The notes beneath the pieces were generated by a model that saw nothing but the letters and a program-made list of their open reading frames with translations, did not search any database and was not told the DNA's origin. From NCBI GenBank assembly GCA_017165825.1, contig CM029378.1, forward strand, positions 21,398,282 to 21,462,281: DNA of 64,000 bases. The letters run 5' to 3'. This document shows positions 54,356 through 64,000 of the stretch, piece after piece. This stretch comes from Hepsetus odoe. Its lineage: Eukaryota > Chordata > Actinopteri > Characiformes > Hepsetidae. Made by a program: the position numbers and the translations under genes. Positions within the stretch are counted from its first letter, which is position 1, and every line of letters begins with the position of its first letter.

Positions 54356-55560
54356 TTTGTTTTCTGGACTGAACTGAACTGGAGCGATAGATGTTAGTTT
54401 GGTCTGAACTGGAATTTAAGATGTTTGTTTTGGTCTAAACTGGAGTTTAAGATGTTAGTTATGGTATTAACTGGAGCTATAGATGTTAGTTAAGGTCTGA
54501 ACTGGAGTTTTAGATGTTAGTTATGGTCTGAACTGGAGTTTTAGATGTTAGTTTTGGTCTAAACTGGAGTTTTAGATATTAGTTATGGTCTGATTTGGAG
54601 TTTTAGATGTTAGTCATGGTCTAAACTGGAGTTTTAGATTTTAGTTTTGGTCTAAACTGGTGTTTTAGATGATTTTTAGGGTCTGAACTGGAGCTATAGA
54701 TGTTAGTTAAGGTCTGAACTGGAGTTTAAGATGTTAGTTTTGGTCTAAACTGGAGTTTTAGATTTTAGTTATGGTCTGAACTGGAGTTTTAGATGTTAGT
54801 CATGGTCTAAACTGGAGTTTTAGATTTTAGTTACGGTCTGAACTGGAGTTTAAGATGTTAGTTATGGTCTGAACTGGAGTTTTAGATGAAAATCAGGTTC
54901 TGAACTGGAGCTATAGATGTTAGTTTTGGTCTAAATTGGAGTTTTAGATGATTGTCAGGTTCTGAACTGGAGCTATAGATGTTAGTTATGTTCTGAACTG
55001 GAGTTTTAGATGATTGTCAGGTTCTGAACTGGAGCTATAGATGATTGTTAGGGTCTAAACTGGGGCTATAGATGTTAGTTATGGTCTAAATTGGAGTTTT
55101 AGATGATTGTCAGGTTCTGAACTGGAGCTATAGATGTTAGTTATGTTCTGAACTGGAGTTTTAGATGATTGTCAGGTTCTGAACTGGAGCTATAGATGAT
55201 TGTTAGGGTCTAAACTGGGGCTATAGATGTTAGTTATGGTCTAAATTGGAGTTTTAGATGATTGTCAGGTTCTGAACTGGAGCTATAGATGTTAGTTATG
55301 TTCTGAACTGGAGTTTTAGATGATTGTCAGGTTCTGAACTGGAGCTATAGATGATTGTTAGGGTCTAAACTGGGGCTATAGATGTTAGTTATGGTCTAAA
55401 TTGGAGTTTTAGATGATTGTCAGGTTCTGAACTGGAGCTATAGATGTTAGTTATGTTCTGAACTGGAGTTTAAGATGTTAGTTATGGTCTAAACTGGAGT
55501 TTTAGATGAATGTCAGGTCCTGAACTGGAGCTATAGAAGTTAGTTATGGTCTAAAGTCAC
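54356..55560 (+). repeat. 37-bp minisatellite with 155-bp higher-order repeat
   Basis: The base unit, about 36-39 bases, is GAACTGGAGTTTTAGATGTT then AGTTATGGTCT. About 33 units. From 54936 a 155-bp superunit repeats at 55091, 55246 and 55401 (marker TAAATTGGAGTTTTAGATGA). Confidence 0.97.
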
Positions 55561-55639
55561 AGTTGCAGTCACCAGTGGACTCTTTTACTTTTACTGGAAC
55601 TCATATTTACTGGAAGTTATCACTATACTGGGTTTTTCT

Positions 55640-55868
55640 CTTTCTTTCTTTCCTTCTTTGTTTCCAGTGTCAACCAGAGGAGGACGGGTTCCCCTTTTGG
55701 GTTTTGGTTCCTCCCAAGGTTTCTTCCTCATGTTTGGGGAGTTCTGTCTCAAGAGTTCTGTTGCCCTCGGTTTACCCAACTGGGGCTCGGACCAGATTCT
55801 GTAAAGCTGCTCTGTGAAGAGCTGTAAAAAGCGCTTAATAAATAAAGTTGACTTGACTTGACTTGACT
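55640..55868 (+). mobile_element. LINE/SINE 3' end with (GACTT)n tail
   Basis: GTGTCAACCAGAGGAGGACG, GGTTCCTCCCAAGGTTTCTT, AGCTGTAAAAAGCGCTTAAT, then TTGACTTGACTTGACTTGAC. It inserted in or beside the 37-bp minisatellite, which has one more unit at 55869-55940. Confidence 0.85.
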
Positions 55869-55940
55869 GGAGTTTAAGATGTTTGTTAGGGTCTGAACTA
55901 GAGTTAGAGATGTAAGTTATGGTCTAAATTGCAATTACAG

Positions 55941-56399
55941 ATGTTGGCCAGAACTTCAAGCTCACTTTAACATCGGTTAATGAGTTCTGGATGTGTGTTT
56001 AACACTCAAAGGGACCGTTCATTTTCTTTTAATCAGCAAGAAAATAAAAAACAAACTGCGTCATTGTAATCAATAAAACCACTTTGCAGGGCTGGAACAG
56101 CAGTGTGTAAGGAGTCCGGGATGCAGGTGGAAACCTGCCAGTAAAATAAATGAGGACTCATTAACTTGTAAGTGTTAATAGAAGAACCCCCACCAGACCA
56201 TCGGGAACCCGTCACTGTGCCACTACGAGGCCCACCGATGACATGCAGGCACGGTTCTGGGAGGATGACTTGACTTCCTGAGCTGACACAAAGCTGAAAA
56301 CAAAAGCCTGTTTGTGAAGTGACAACTCTGGGAGGTATCTTGGTCTCCTGCTGCAGAAGAACTGCTGAACCTCTTTAGCAGCCATGTTGGTCCTTTAAG
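55941..56399. other. intergenic, nothing recognised
   Basis: No feature seen. Confidence 0.5.
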
Positions 56400-56930
56400 T
56401 ATTACTTGTCCAGACACAGAGTAGAGGAGGTGAAGGGGGAGGAGTTTAAATACTCTGAATGGACAGTTCAGGGTAATGGAGAGTGTGGAAGAGAGGAGAA
56501 GAAGAGAGTGCAGGCAGGTTGGAATGGGTGGAGAAGAATTGACAGGAGTGATCTTGGACAGACGGGGAGCAGCAAGAGTGAAAGGAAAGGTTTACAGAAT
56601 GGTAGTGAGACCAGCTGTGTTATACAGTTTGGAGATGGAAGTGAGACCGGCTATGTGATGGACAGGATTAGGAACTAGTACATTAGAGGGACAGCTCAGG
56701 GTGGAAGGTTTGGAGACAAAATGAGGGAAACGAGACTGTGGGTTTGGACATGTCCAGAGGAGAGACGAGGAGTATATCAGGAGGAGGATGTTGAAGATGG
56801 AGCTGCCAGGAAAGAGGAGAAGAGGAAGACCAAAGAGGAGGTTTATGGAGATGTTGAGAGAGGACATGCAAGGAGCAGTGTGAAAGAGGAAGATGCAGAG
56901 GGCAAGAAGACATGGAGAAGTACACTCCAC
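56400..56930 (+). mobile_element. RTE-type LINE fragment, RT C-terminal third
   Basis: The + strand reads VEEVKGEEFKYSEWTVQGNG, KKRVQAGWNGWRRI and, in shifting frames, the RTE blocks R-x-KGK-YRMVVRPA-LY and ELPGKRR. Several frameshifts. It is the opposite orientation to the other three RTE fragments. Confidence 0.9.
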
Positions 56931-57584
56931 TCACTCAGTATGGTGTCCTCAAAAACAGGCTAATTTGAACGTTAGCGATAGCGGTCACTTTTTCCTGAAC
57001 AAACTGATTTTTAACATTTGGAGATACATTTTGTTTGAAAGGTCACACGTCTGAATTTCTTACAAGCTCATCAGCCGTCTGACTACACTGATGTGGTCCA
57101 TACAGTTCAGACTTCCTCTACATGGAAAATCGTCAGAGACATTACCGAAGCCGATAGCCAGTCCTCGTTAAGCCTCGCTCCAATTATGAGCAGATCTCTA
57201 AAACCAGCACAAGAGTGTTTGTCACATAAAACCCCTCAGCAGTTTCCACTGAAGTGAAATCATCGCCATTTTACAGCTGAAGGTCACCATGAAAAAACGC
57301 TGCTGGCCAGCCTCTTGTCCCTCGTTCTATTCATCAATCTCCATTTAATTCACTATAAAGTCTTGAAACACACTGGCCTGGTGGAAAGTGTGGACAGCTT
57401 TCTAAACTTTATGGAGGACTTTTGATGAACACATGAGGGAGATCCGTCTTCCGACTGGACTTCATCTAGCCTTTGTGGCTCAGATGGTAATCCTGATCTG
57501 ATCCAAGCTTTCAGATGTGAACTCAGATATTTCCACCAGTTAGAGATTCTTTTTGGGGTTGTTGGATGAATCACTTGTCCTGAT
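56931..57584. other. intergenic, nothing recognised
   Basis: No feature seen. Confidence 0.5.
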
Positions 57585-57800
57585 TAGGGTCACGGGTGTG
57601 CTGCGAGGCTAGGCTGGACACCCTGGACAGTTCGCAGGGCAGACACACAGACAAACACACTATGGGACGCTCACACCTGAGGGACAATTTAGCATCTCCG
57701 GTCCACCTGCTATGCAGGTCTTTGGATAACTGGAGGAAATATGAGCTATCAGAAGAAACGCCTGGGAATGTCCCATTGGGAATTGAATCCAGGACCTTCT
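57585..57800 (+). mobile_element. common fish repeat, inner part
   Basis: GGACACCCTGGACAGTTCGC, GGGACAATTTAGCATCTCCG, GGTCTTTGGATAACTGGAGG: the pattern of the repeat at 8565 and 33496. Confidence 0.7.
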
Positions 57801-58054
57801 CAATGTGAGGAGACAACACTGCCCATAAAATCAAGTTACAGGTGTTCTGAAAATTATGTCACTTTTGCTCAAAACAGTAAGCACAAACCTCAGAATTAAA
57901 CCTAAATCTCTGGACTTGTTTTCCAAAAGCAAACCAGACTATTTTTTAATTTTGCAGAAAATGCAGAAAACCGTGATTTCAGTCCTGCGCAGAAGTCTTG
58001 AGCCTATCAAGTCTCCATCTTTCACTTCCAGTGTCCTTGTGTCTTTAATGTGTT

Positions 58055-58206
58055 GTTGAGGGACAGTTCTCCAGATCTTCCTGAAGGACAGTGTTGGTGT
58101 CTCTCATGTTCAGTCCAGTCTCTGTACCTGAGCAGTTCTCCAGATCTTCCTGAAGGACAGTGTTGTTGTCTCTCATGTTCAGTCCAGTCTCTGTACCTGA
58201 GCAGTT
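58055..58206 (-). repeat. 69-bp dispersed repeat, two units plus flanks
   Basis: The unit starts at 58063 and 58132. The left flank (TTTAATGTGTTGTTGAGGGA) resembles the left flank of the 52286 copy (TTTTAGTGTGTTGTGAGGAG), so the element extends beyond the two units. Confidence 0.95.
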
Positions 58207-59255
58207 TGATAGTTCTGTGTTGGTTAATCCACACAGTGATCTACGTCTGAACCTTCAAGCAGAACAAAGTGTCTAATTTAAGACATGAAGCAGTGAAGAA
58301 ACAGGTGCAGATGATTCCAGATGATCTGGTGATTTGTTTCAGGATTCAGGCATCTATATTGTGGGGACTAACTAGCCGTGTACCCCTTTTCCACCAACAT
58401 GGGGTGAGTTCTTGAACCAGTTGACATTGGTGCTGAGCTTTGCATCCAACCATCACATAATCAAGGGATGAGGGACTACAGAATGGACATAAAGAAGGAC
58501 ATATCCTGGTTCTGAACCAGCCAACCATCAAAGTTTGATGCCAGAACCACCAGATTTGAGTACGTGTTGGTGGAAAAGTGGCTTAATGGAAACTTCAAAC
58601 TGATTAATTAAGATCTCTGAGCCAAAGCTTGGACCTGAAGTCTCTGCGATGGTTGATGTCCAGGATCAGAACTTGTCACCTTGTTCCTTTGAACAGTTCT
58701 GTAATAAGGTTGTGGAGGACAGAACTTTCCCTCTTTCAAGCACAAAATAAACCCAAACATTTTTAAGAAAACTAAAGAAAACTACAGGCTTAAAAGCCAG
58801 AGATGTATTAAAAGCTCTAGAACCACTATATACATTCAGGAAGATCCCCATGCTCAGACAGCGACGTCCTCCAACAAGTGTGAAATTCATCCAGGACGTG
58901 TCCCTGCTGATGTCTCAGCGATGCTGTAAGGCAGGATAAACAGGGAAAACCACAAGCAGGTGAGCCAAGGCAGAGAAAAGGGCATGAGACAAAGGAGAGC
59001 ATTGTTTGGAGGGAACATGACACTGTTGTCCCGGAGCAGAACATCCATGGAGCTCACCAGAGGAGAAGAATCCTAAACCAACAGATAGGTGGAGAAGTGA
59101 AGGAACCGCTCACCTGCCTCCACCATGTCTGAACACCGTCTCACTGCCGCTGACGTGATGAATGTGAAGAACAGACACCAGAGTGTGGACATCACAAATA
59201 CACCCATACATCCACTCACTGGCCACTTTAACGGAAATGGCCATTTTAAGCAATG
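58207..59255. other. intergenic, no gene recognised
   Basis: No repeat family is recognised except a short CCACTTTAACGG word at 59222. Confidence 0.5.
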
Positions 59256-59261
59256 TCTTCC

Positions 59262-59339
<78 letters not shown>

Positions 59340-59358
59340 ATTTCTCTCTCTCTCTCTC

Positions 59359-59401
<43 letters not shown>

Positions 59402-59601
59402 TTCTCTATTTCTCTTGTCTCTCTCTCTCTCTCTGTCTCTCTCTCTCTCTCTGTCTCTCTCTCTCTCTGTCTCTCTCCTCTCTCTCTCTCTCTGCCTCTC
59501 TCTGTCTCTCTCTCTCTCTGCCCTCTCTCTCCCTCTCTCTCTTTCTGTCTCTCTGTCTTCTCTCTCTGTCTCTCTCTCCTCTCTCTCTCTCTGTCTCTCT
59601 G

Positions 59602-59636
<35 letters not shown>

Positions 59637-59907
59637 TCTCTCTCTCTCTCTGTCTCTGTCTCTCTCTCTCTCTGTCTCTCTCTCTCCCTCTCTCTCTTCT
59701 CTCTGTCTCTCTCTGTCTCTCTCTCTCTCTCTGCTCCCTCTCTCCCTCTCTCCTCTCTCTCTGTCTCTCTGTCTGTCTCTCTGTCTCTCTTTCTCTCTCT
59801 CAGTCTCTCTCTCTCTCTGTCTCTCTCTCTGTCTCTGCCCTCTCTTCTCTCTCTCTCTCTCTGTTCCCTCTGTCTGTCTCTCTCTGGGTCTCTCTCTCTC
59901 TCTGCCG

Positions 59908-59939
<32 letters not shown>

Positions 59940-60300
59940 TCTGTCTTCTGTCTCTCTCTCTGTCTCTCTCTGTCTCTCTCTGTCTGTCTCTCTGTCTCTC
60001 TCTCTCTCTTCTGGTCTGTCTGTCTCTCTGTCTCTCTCTGTCTCTCTCTGTCTTCTCTGTCTCTCTCTCTGTCTCTCTCTGCCCTCTGTCTCTCTCTCTC
60101 CTCTCTCTCTGTCTCTCTCTGCCTCTCTTGCCTCTTGTCTGTCTCTCTGCTCCTCTCTGTCTCTCTCTCTGTCTTCTGTTCTCTGCCTTCCTCTGTCTCT
60201 CTCTTGTCTGTCTCTCTGTCTTCTCTGCCCTCTCTCTCTGTCTCTCTCTCTGTCTCTCTTCTGTCTCTCTCTGTCTCTCTCTCTCTGTCTCTCTCTCTGC

Positions 60301-60343
<43 letters not shown>

Positions 60344-60512
60344 GCCCTCTACTTTCTCTGTCTGTCTTCTTCTGCTCCCTCTCTCTCTGTCTCTCTCTCT
60401 GCTCCTCTCTGTCTCTCTCTGTCTTCTCTGCCCTCTCTGTCTTCGTCTCTGTCTCTCTCTGCCCTCTCTCTCTCTGTCTCTCTGCCTCTCTCTCTCCTCC
60501 TCTCTCTCTCAC
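59256..60512 (+). repeat. (CT)n-rich simple sequence, 1.26 kb
   Basis: CT runs are broken by CTGT, CCTC and TATTTC words. Frames of 386-512 codons on both strands are by-products of the stop-free composition. Confidence 0.97.
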
Positions 60513-60665
60513 TTGATTTTTTAACTTCTGTCTATGTATCTGTGTATGCCCTCTCTTTCTTTCCATCCGTCTGGGTCTTTCTGGTCTCTCTCTTTCTCCT
60601 CATTTGGAAAGCAGCTGAATTTGAATGTCCTGTGTTTCCAGTGACCGTGTTACAGGATGATCCAG
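60513..60665. other. intergenic
   Basis: Nothing recognised. Confidence 0.5.
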
Positions 60666-60903
60666 TGAAAGTGAAAGTGACAACCCTTGTCATTGTGAGG
60701 TCACAGCTCAGCACACAGTGAACCACAACCAAACCGGACCTCTGCATTTAACCCATGCACACACTGTGCAGGGGGCAGCTCCTGGGAGCAGTGACGGGGA
60801 CAGTACCTTGCCTAAGGGTACCTCAGGGCAACCTACTGGTGAGGGGAATCAAACAATCTTCCGATGCAGGGGAACTCCCTCACCACTAGGCCACCACTGC
60901 CCC
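60666..60903 (-). mobile_element. SINE family B, full length
   Basis: Tail GTGAAAGTGAAAGTGACAAC, CACAGTGAACCACAACCAAA, TAAGGGTACCTCAGGGCAAC, head GGCCACCACTGCCCC. Confidence 0.9.
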
Positions 60904-61080
60904 GGTTATCAGTGATGTTCCTGATAACAATCTGAAACAGAACACAGAGAACCACATTCAAACACGTCCTCTGTCTTTAACACACACACACACCCCGTCC
61001 AGCAGGTATGGATATCCAGTAATCTGTGGAGCAGTTGCTGGCTGATGGCTGATCAGAAACCCTGCCCTTCCACATTAATC
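60904..61080. other. intergenic
   Basis: Nothing recognised. Confidence 0.5.
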
Positions 61081-61190
61081 GCCACTTTATTAGAAACATG
61101 TGCTTCCACACACCGGCCACTTTATTAGAAACATGTGCTTCCACACACCGGCCACTTTATTAGAAACATGTGCTTCCACACACCGGCCTC
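61081..61190 (+). repeat. 35-bp minisatellite, about three units
   Basis: GCCACTTTATTAGAAACATG then TGCTTCCACACACCG starts at 61081, 61116 and 61151. The word CCACTTTATT also occurs in old copies at 29854 and, reversed, near 62170 and 62215. Confidence 0.95.
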
Positions 61191-61826
61191 TGTGCACAAA
61201 GTGTTTGTGAAGTGGTCTGTGTGTGGAATTAAAGAACCTAATTTTATTATTTTGATTTCTTTTCATCTGCTCTGGACCTTTCCTCTTGTTTTCCACTGGG
61301 ATGAGTGTGTTCTCTCAGATGAGTGTGTTCTCTCAGAGTCTTCATCGTGGGAAATAAACAGGCCTTCAAACTGCAGCGGGCTTTTATTGACACTTTATAT
61401 CACTTAATAACCACCACACTATAACTCCTATTTAAGGTGGAACAGAGAGTCCACACCTCAGCTTCACCTCATTTGCTAAACAGTGGTAATAAACGCGTGC
61501 TAAAGCATCTCAAATGAGATCAAAAAAAAACTACCCAGGACAAAAGGACGTCCCTCACAATCCAGCTGAGACATCTGAGGTCCAAACACACCTCACGATA
61601 TCCTTCATCTGCTTTTGCCACTTTGATAACATTGGAATCTTTCACACCAAAAAGGCCACAGCAGTGTATCCTCTTCACCAGAGAGAGGCAGAACGTGATG
61701 GACGTGTTGGAGGAACAGGATCTGCTCAGAGTTTGAGGGTAGGTGGGTGGATGGAAGGGTAGGTAGTGAGAGCTTTCAACATTTGTGTGTGTCCGGGCCT
61801 TGAGCAGGTTTTACTGTGTGCCCTTA

Positions 61827-61829
<3 letters not shown>
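61191..61829. other. intergenic, nothing recognised
   Basis: GATGAGTGTGTTCTCTCAGA is duplicated at 61301-61338; otherwise no feature. Confidence 0.5.

Positions 61830-61891
<62 letters not shown>
61830..61891 (+). repeat. (TG)n microsatellite
   Basis: Pure run of about 30 TG. Confidence 0.98.
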
Positions 61892-62339
61892 CGGGGATGT
61901 GAGAAAGTGTGAGAAACTTTTTCCACCACGTGAAATCTTGTTTATGCGCCGCCGTCACTACAGTGCATTTTTTATTCGGAACATTTCTCTGGATGTTCCT
62001 CCGTGTCGGGTCAGCAGGGAACGCCCCGTGAGCTGTCTTTTCCCCTCCTCTCGTGTTCACAGTGACTGAAGGACATGCCACTCGGAACAGTGGGTTCCCA
62101 AACGCAAGGAGGTGGAGGAACCAGAATGGTGGTGAGGGCTTATGGTGCTTCTAACAAAATCGGCAGAAAGTTTCCAATAAAGTGTACAGTGGGTAGAAAG
62201 ACAATGGGTTTCAATAAAGTGGCCAGTGAGACTGGGCTGGGCTGAATTGCTAACTTCCATCTCAATTGAAAGAGAGAGAAAGAGAGAGACAGAGAGAGAG
62301 AGAAAAAGAGATGGGTGTGGGTTTCCGGTCTCCATCCTC
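61892..62339. other. intergenic, nothing recognised
   Basis: 62165-62235 has two reversed CCACTTTATTGRAA words; 62267-62310 is a GA run. Confidence 0.5.
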
Positions 62340-62800
62340 ACCTGCTCCACCATGGCCTTCACCTCCTCTACCATGGTCATCACCTCCTCCACCGTGGCCC
62401 TGACCTCCTTCACTGTGGCCATCACCTCCTCCACTGTGGCCCTGACCTCCTTCACCGTGGCCCTGACCTCCTCCACCGTGGCCATCACCTCCTCCACCGT
62501 GGCCCGGACCTCCTTCACTGTGGCAATCGCCTCCTCCACCGTGGCCCAGACCCCCTTCCCTGTGGCAATCGTCTCCTCCACCGTGGCCCTGACCTCCTCC
62601 ACCGTGGCCCAGACCTCCTTCACTATGGCAATCGCCTCCTCCACCGTGGCCCGGACCCCCTTCACTGTGGCCCTCGCCTCCTCCACCGTGGCCCGGACCT
62701 CCTTCACTGTGGCAATCACCTCCTCCACCGTGGCCCGGACCTCCTTCACTGTGGCAATCGCCTCCTCCACCGTGGCCCTGACCCCCTTCACTGTGGCAGA
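62340..62800 (-). repeat. 21-bp minisatellite, about 22 units
   Basis: The + strand unit is GTGGCCCTGACCTCCTCCACC; CTCCTTCACT variants alternate to give 42-base pairs. 21 is a multiple of three and the unit lacks stops, so frames stay open on both strands. The - strand frame (62950-62057) encodes repeats of the form VEEVRAT / VKEVRAT with Val at a and d heptad positions. Confidence 0.95.
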
Positions 62801-63202
62801 GGAGCATCTGGATGGTTCTGCTGTGGAATTTGAGATGAAAGAACCCAAAACTAGAAAATAAAAGTCTGATCTCCCGTCGTCAGGCTCCCAATTTTCAACA
62901 GTGAAACCCAAAACTGAGCTGCTCTGAGACACACACACACACACACACACACAGAGAGAATGAAAGATGTTGCAGCTGATATGTGATCCACAGTAGGAAG
63001 TCTCTCAGGGTTGCCAGATTGGGGGGGGGGGGGGTGTTAGGGGCTTCTGGGTGGGCTGTAGGTGACTCAGCTTTCAGTCCAAAGGAATGGAGATGTTCTC
63101 ATTAGCACTCCATCCACACTCCTCCATCAGAACCCTAAGAAAAAGGGAGCGGCATGTCTCCAGATGCCATCCAGAAAAACAACAATGTTGTTTAACAGCA
63201 GA
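62801..63202. other. intergenic with (AC)n and poly(G)
   Basis: (AC)n at 62931-62953; poly(G) run at about 63021-63034. No gene seen. Confidence 0.6.
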
Positions 63203-63407
63203 TTTACATTTACGGCATTTATCAGACGCTCTTATCCAGAGCGACTTCCAGGTCCTGATTACAGGGACAGTCCCCCTGGAGACACTCAGGGTTCAGGGTC
63301 TTGCTCAGGGACCCAGTGGTGGTAGTGCTAGAGGCTGGATTCGAACCGGGGACCTCTTGATCCAGAGGTCCATAGGCAAGTACCCTACCCCTAGACCACC
63401 GCCACCC
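63203..63407 (-). mobile_element. SINE family A, full length
   Basis: TTTACATTTACGGCATTTAT, CAGACGCTCTTATCCAGAGC, GGATTCGAACCGGGG (box B complement), CCTACCCCTAGACCACC (box A complement). Box B is well preserved. Confidence 0.9.
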
Positions 63408-63544
63408 AAAATGATTAAAGGATGAAGAAGGATGAAAAGGTTTTTCAATTAAAAAAAAAATTTTATTCATAAAAAAGAAGCAAATAGAGCACTTTAAAGT
63501 GCAGGAAGGAGTTAATCAACCTCTCCTCCATAATTAAGAGCACA
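63408..63544. other. intergenic
   Basis: Nothing recognised; A-rich at 63450-63475. Confidence 0.5.
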
Positions 63545-63755
63545 GAACTGTCCCCAGTGTGTGTGAGTGGAACCGGACATCTGAATGTCCCTCACAGACA
63601 TGAGCTGCTGGTGGAGACGCTGTCTGGTGTCTGAGACGGTGTTTTAGTTTGGACAAGATTCTGGACTAAAACTGAACCCCTTCATGGTGGAGGGACACGA
63701 AGAACAGAGATTTAGATCAGATGGACTATTTTACCATCATCACCGTCCCACAGAG
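63545..63755 (+). mobile_element. dispersed repeat C, copy 3, most complete
   Basis: It matches 25045-25240 and 39335-39432. It begins GTGTGTGAGTGGAACCGGAC (partly shared at 39317) and leads directly into the CAGAGACACT array. No coding frame. Confidence 0.9.
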
Positions 63756-64000
63756 ACACACAGAGACACTCAGAGACACTCAGAGACACACAGAGACACT
63801 CAGAGACACTCAGAGACACTCAGAGACACACAGAGACACTCAGAGACACACAGAGACACACAGAGACACTCAGAGACACACAGAGACACACAGAGACACA
63901 CAGAGACACTCAGAGAGTCTCAGAGACACACAGAGACACTCAGAGACACACAGAGACACTCAGAGACACTCAGAGACACACAGAGACACTCAGAGACACT
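63756..64000 (+). repeat. 10-bp minisatellite (CAGAGACACT/CAGAGACACA)n, runs off window
   Basis: About 24 units with only T/A alternation at position 10 and one CAGAGAGTCT variant at 63911. It continues past the window end. Confidence 0.97.

Noticed and set aside
54356..55560. CRISPR-like array (regular ~37-bp periodicity)
   Set aside because: There are no unique spacers; the unit itself is tandem. The genome is a vertebrate.
59125..60721. Open frames of 386-512 codons rich in Ser/Leu or Arg/Glu
   Set aside because: They are the translation of a (CT)n-rich simple sequence, open on both strands and in several frames; no domain or start context.
62226..62861. 211-codon + strand Thr/Ser/Val repeat frame
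   Set aside because: Opposite-strand reading of the 21-bp minisatellite; being open on both strands argues against coding.

Overview
The window is vertebrate nuclear DNA, almost certainly from a teleost fish. It holds spliced exons with GT/GC-AG introns, many degraded non-LTR retrotransposons of fish type (L2/CR1-like, RTE-like), two families of tRNA-derived SINEs, and abundant (AC)n, (CT)n and minisatellite tracts. Two 500-base runs of N are assembly gaps. Nothing looks prokaryotic. I cannot name the species.

Only one host gene is supported: the 3' part of slc39a11 (zinc transporter ZIP11) on the + strand. Six coding exons (19329-19449, 27077-27238, 29106-29175, 30464-30562, 30759-30917, 31012-31090) splice into 690 bases: 229 codons plus a stop, in one frame. 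They cover the cytosolic loop and transmembrane segments 4-8. About 100 N-terminal residues lie upstream of the window, so positions 1-19328 are read as intron. The first exon has a second, GC-type donor 21 bases downstream; it would add seven residues at the site where mammalian ZIP11 isoforms differ by seven residues. A poly(A) signal lies at 31494-31499.

Regions: 1-9028 is an array of a ~216-bp satellite, broken by a retrovirus-like gag/pol fragment that itself carries an L2/CR1-type LINE. 9029-9528 is a gap. 9529-19328 is intron with SINEs, a MITE and a G/T-rich minisatellite split by a LINE (15032-18655). 19450-27076 is intron with another decayed LINE (about 20960-24200). 27077-31499 is the compact 3' end of slc39a11. 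31500-40345 is dense in repeats: a mariner-like element, telomere-like repeats, RTE and L2 fragments, a gap and a 1.2-kb 14-bp minisatellite. About 40350-53950 is poor in transposons and rich in single-copy sequence without a convincing gene; if synteny holds, it is the gene desert between slc39a11 and sox9 and a good place to look for conserved enhancers. 54356-64000 returns to minisatellites (37 bp with a 155-bp higher-order unit, CT-rich, 35 bp, 21 bp and 10 bp), SINEs and an RTE fragment.

No new multi-gene system was found. The most useful leads are the tandem GT/GC donor in slc39a11, a perfect 37-bp fold-back palindrome inside a LINE, a mobile 69-bp (23-codon) repeat present as near-dimers at four loci, a dispersed repeat that ends in its own 10-bp minisatellite, and the transposon-poor blocks downstream of slc39a11.
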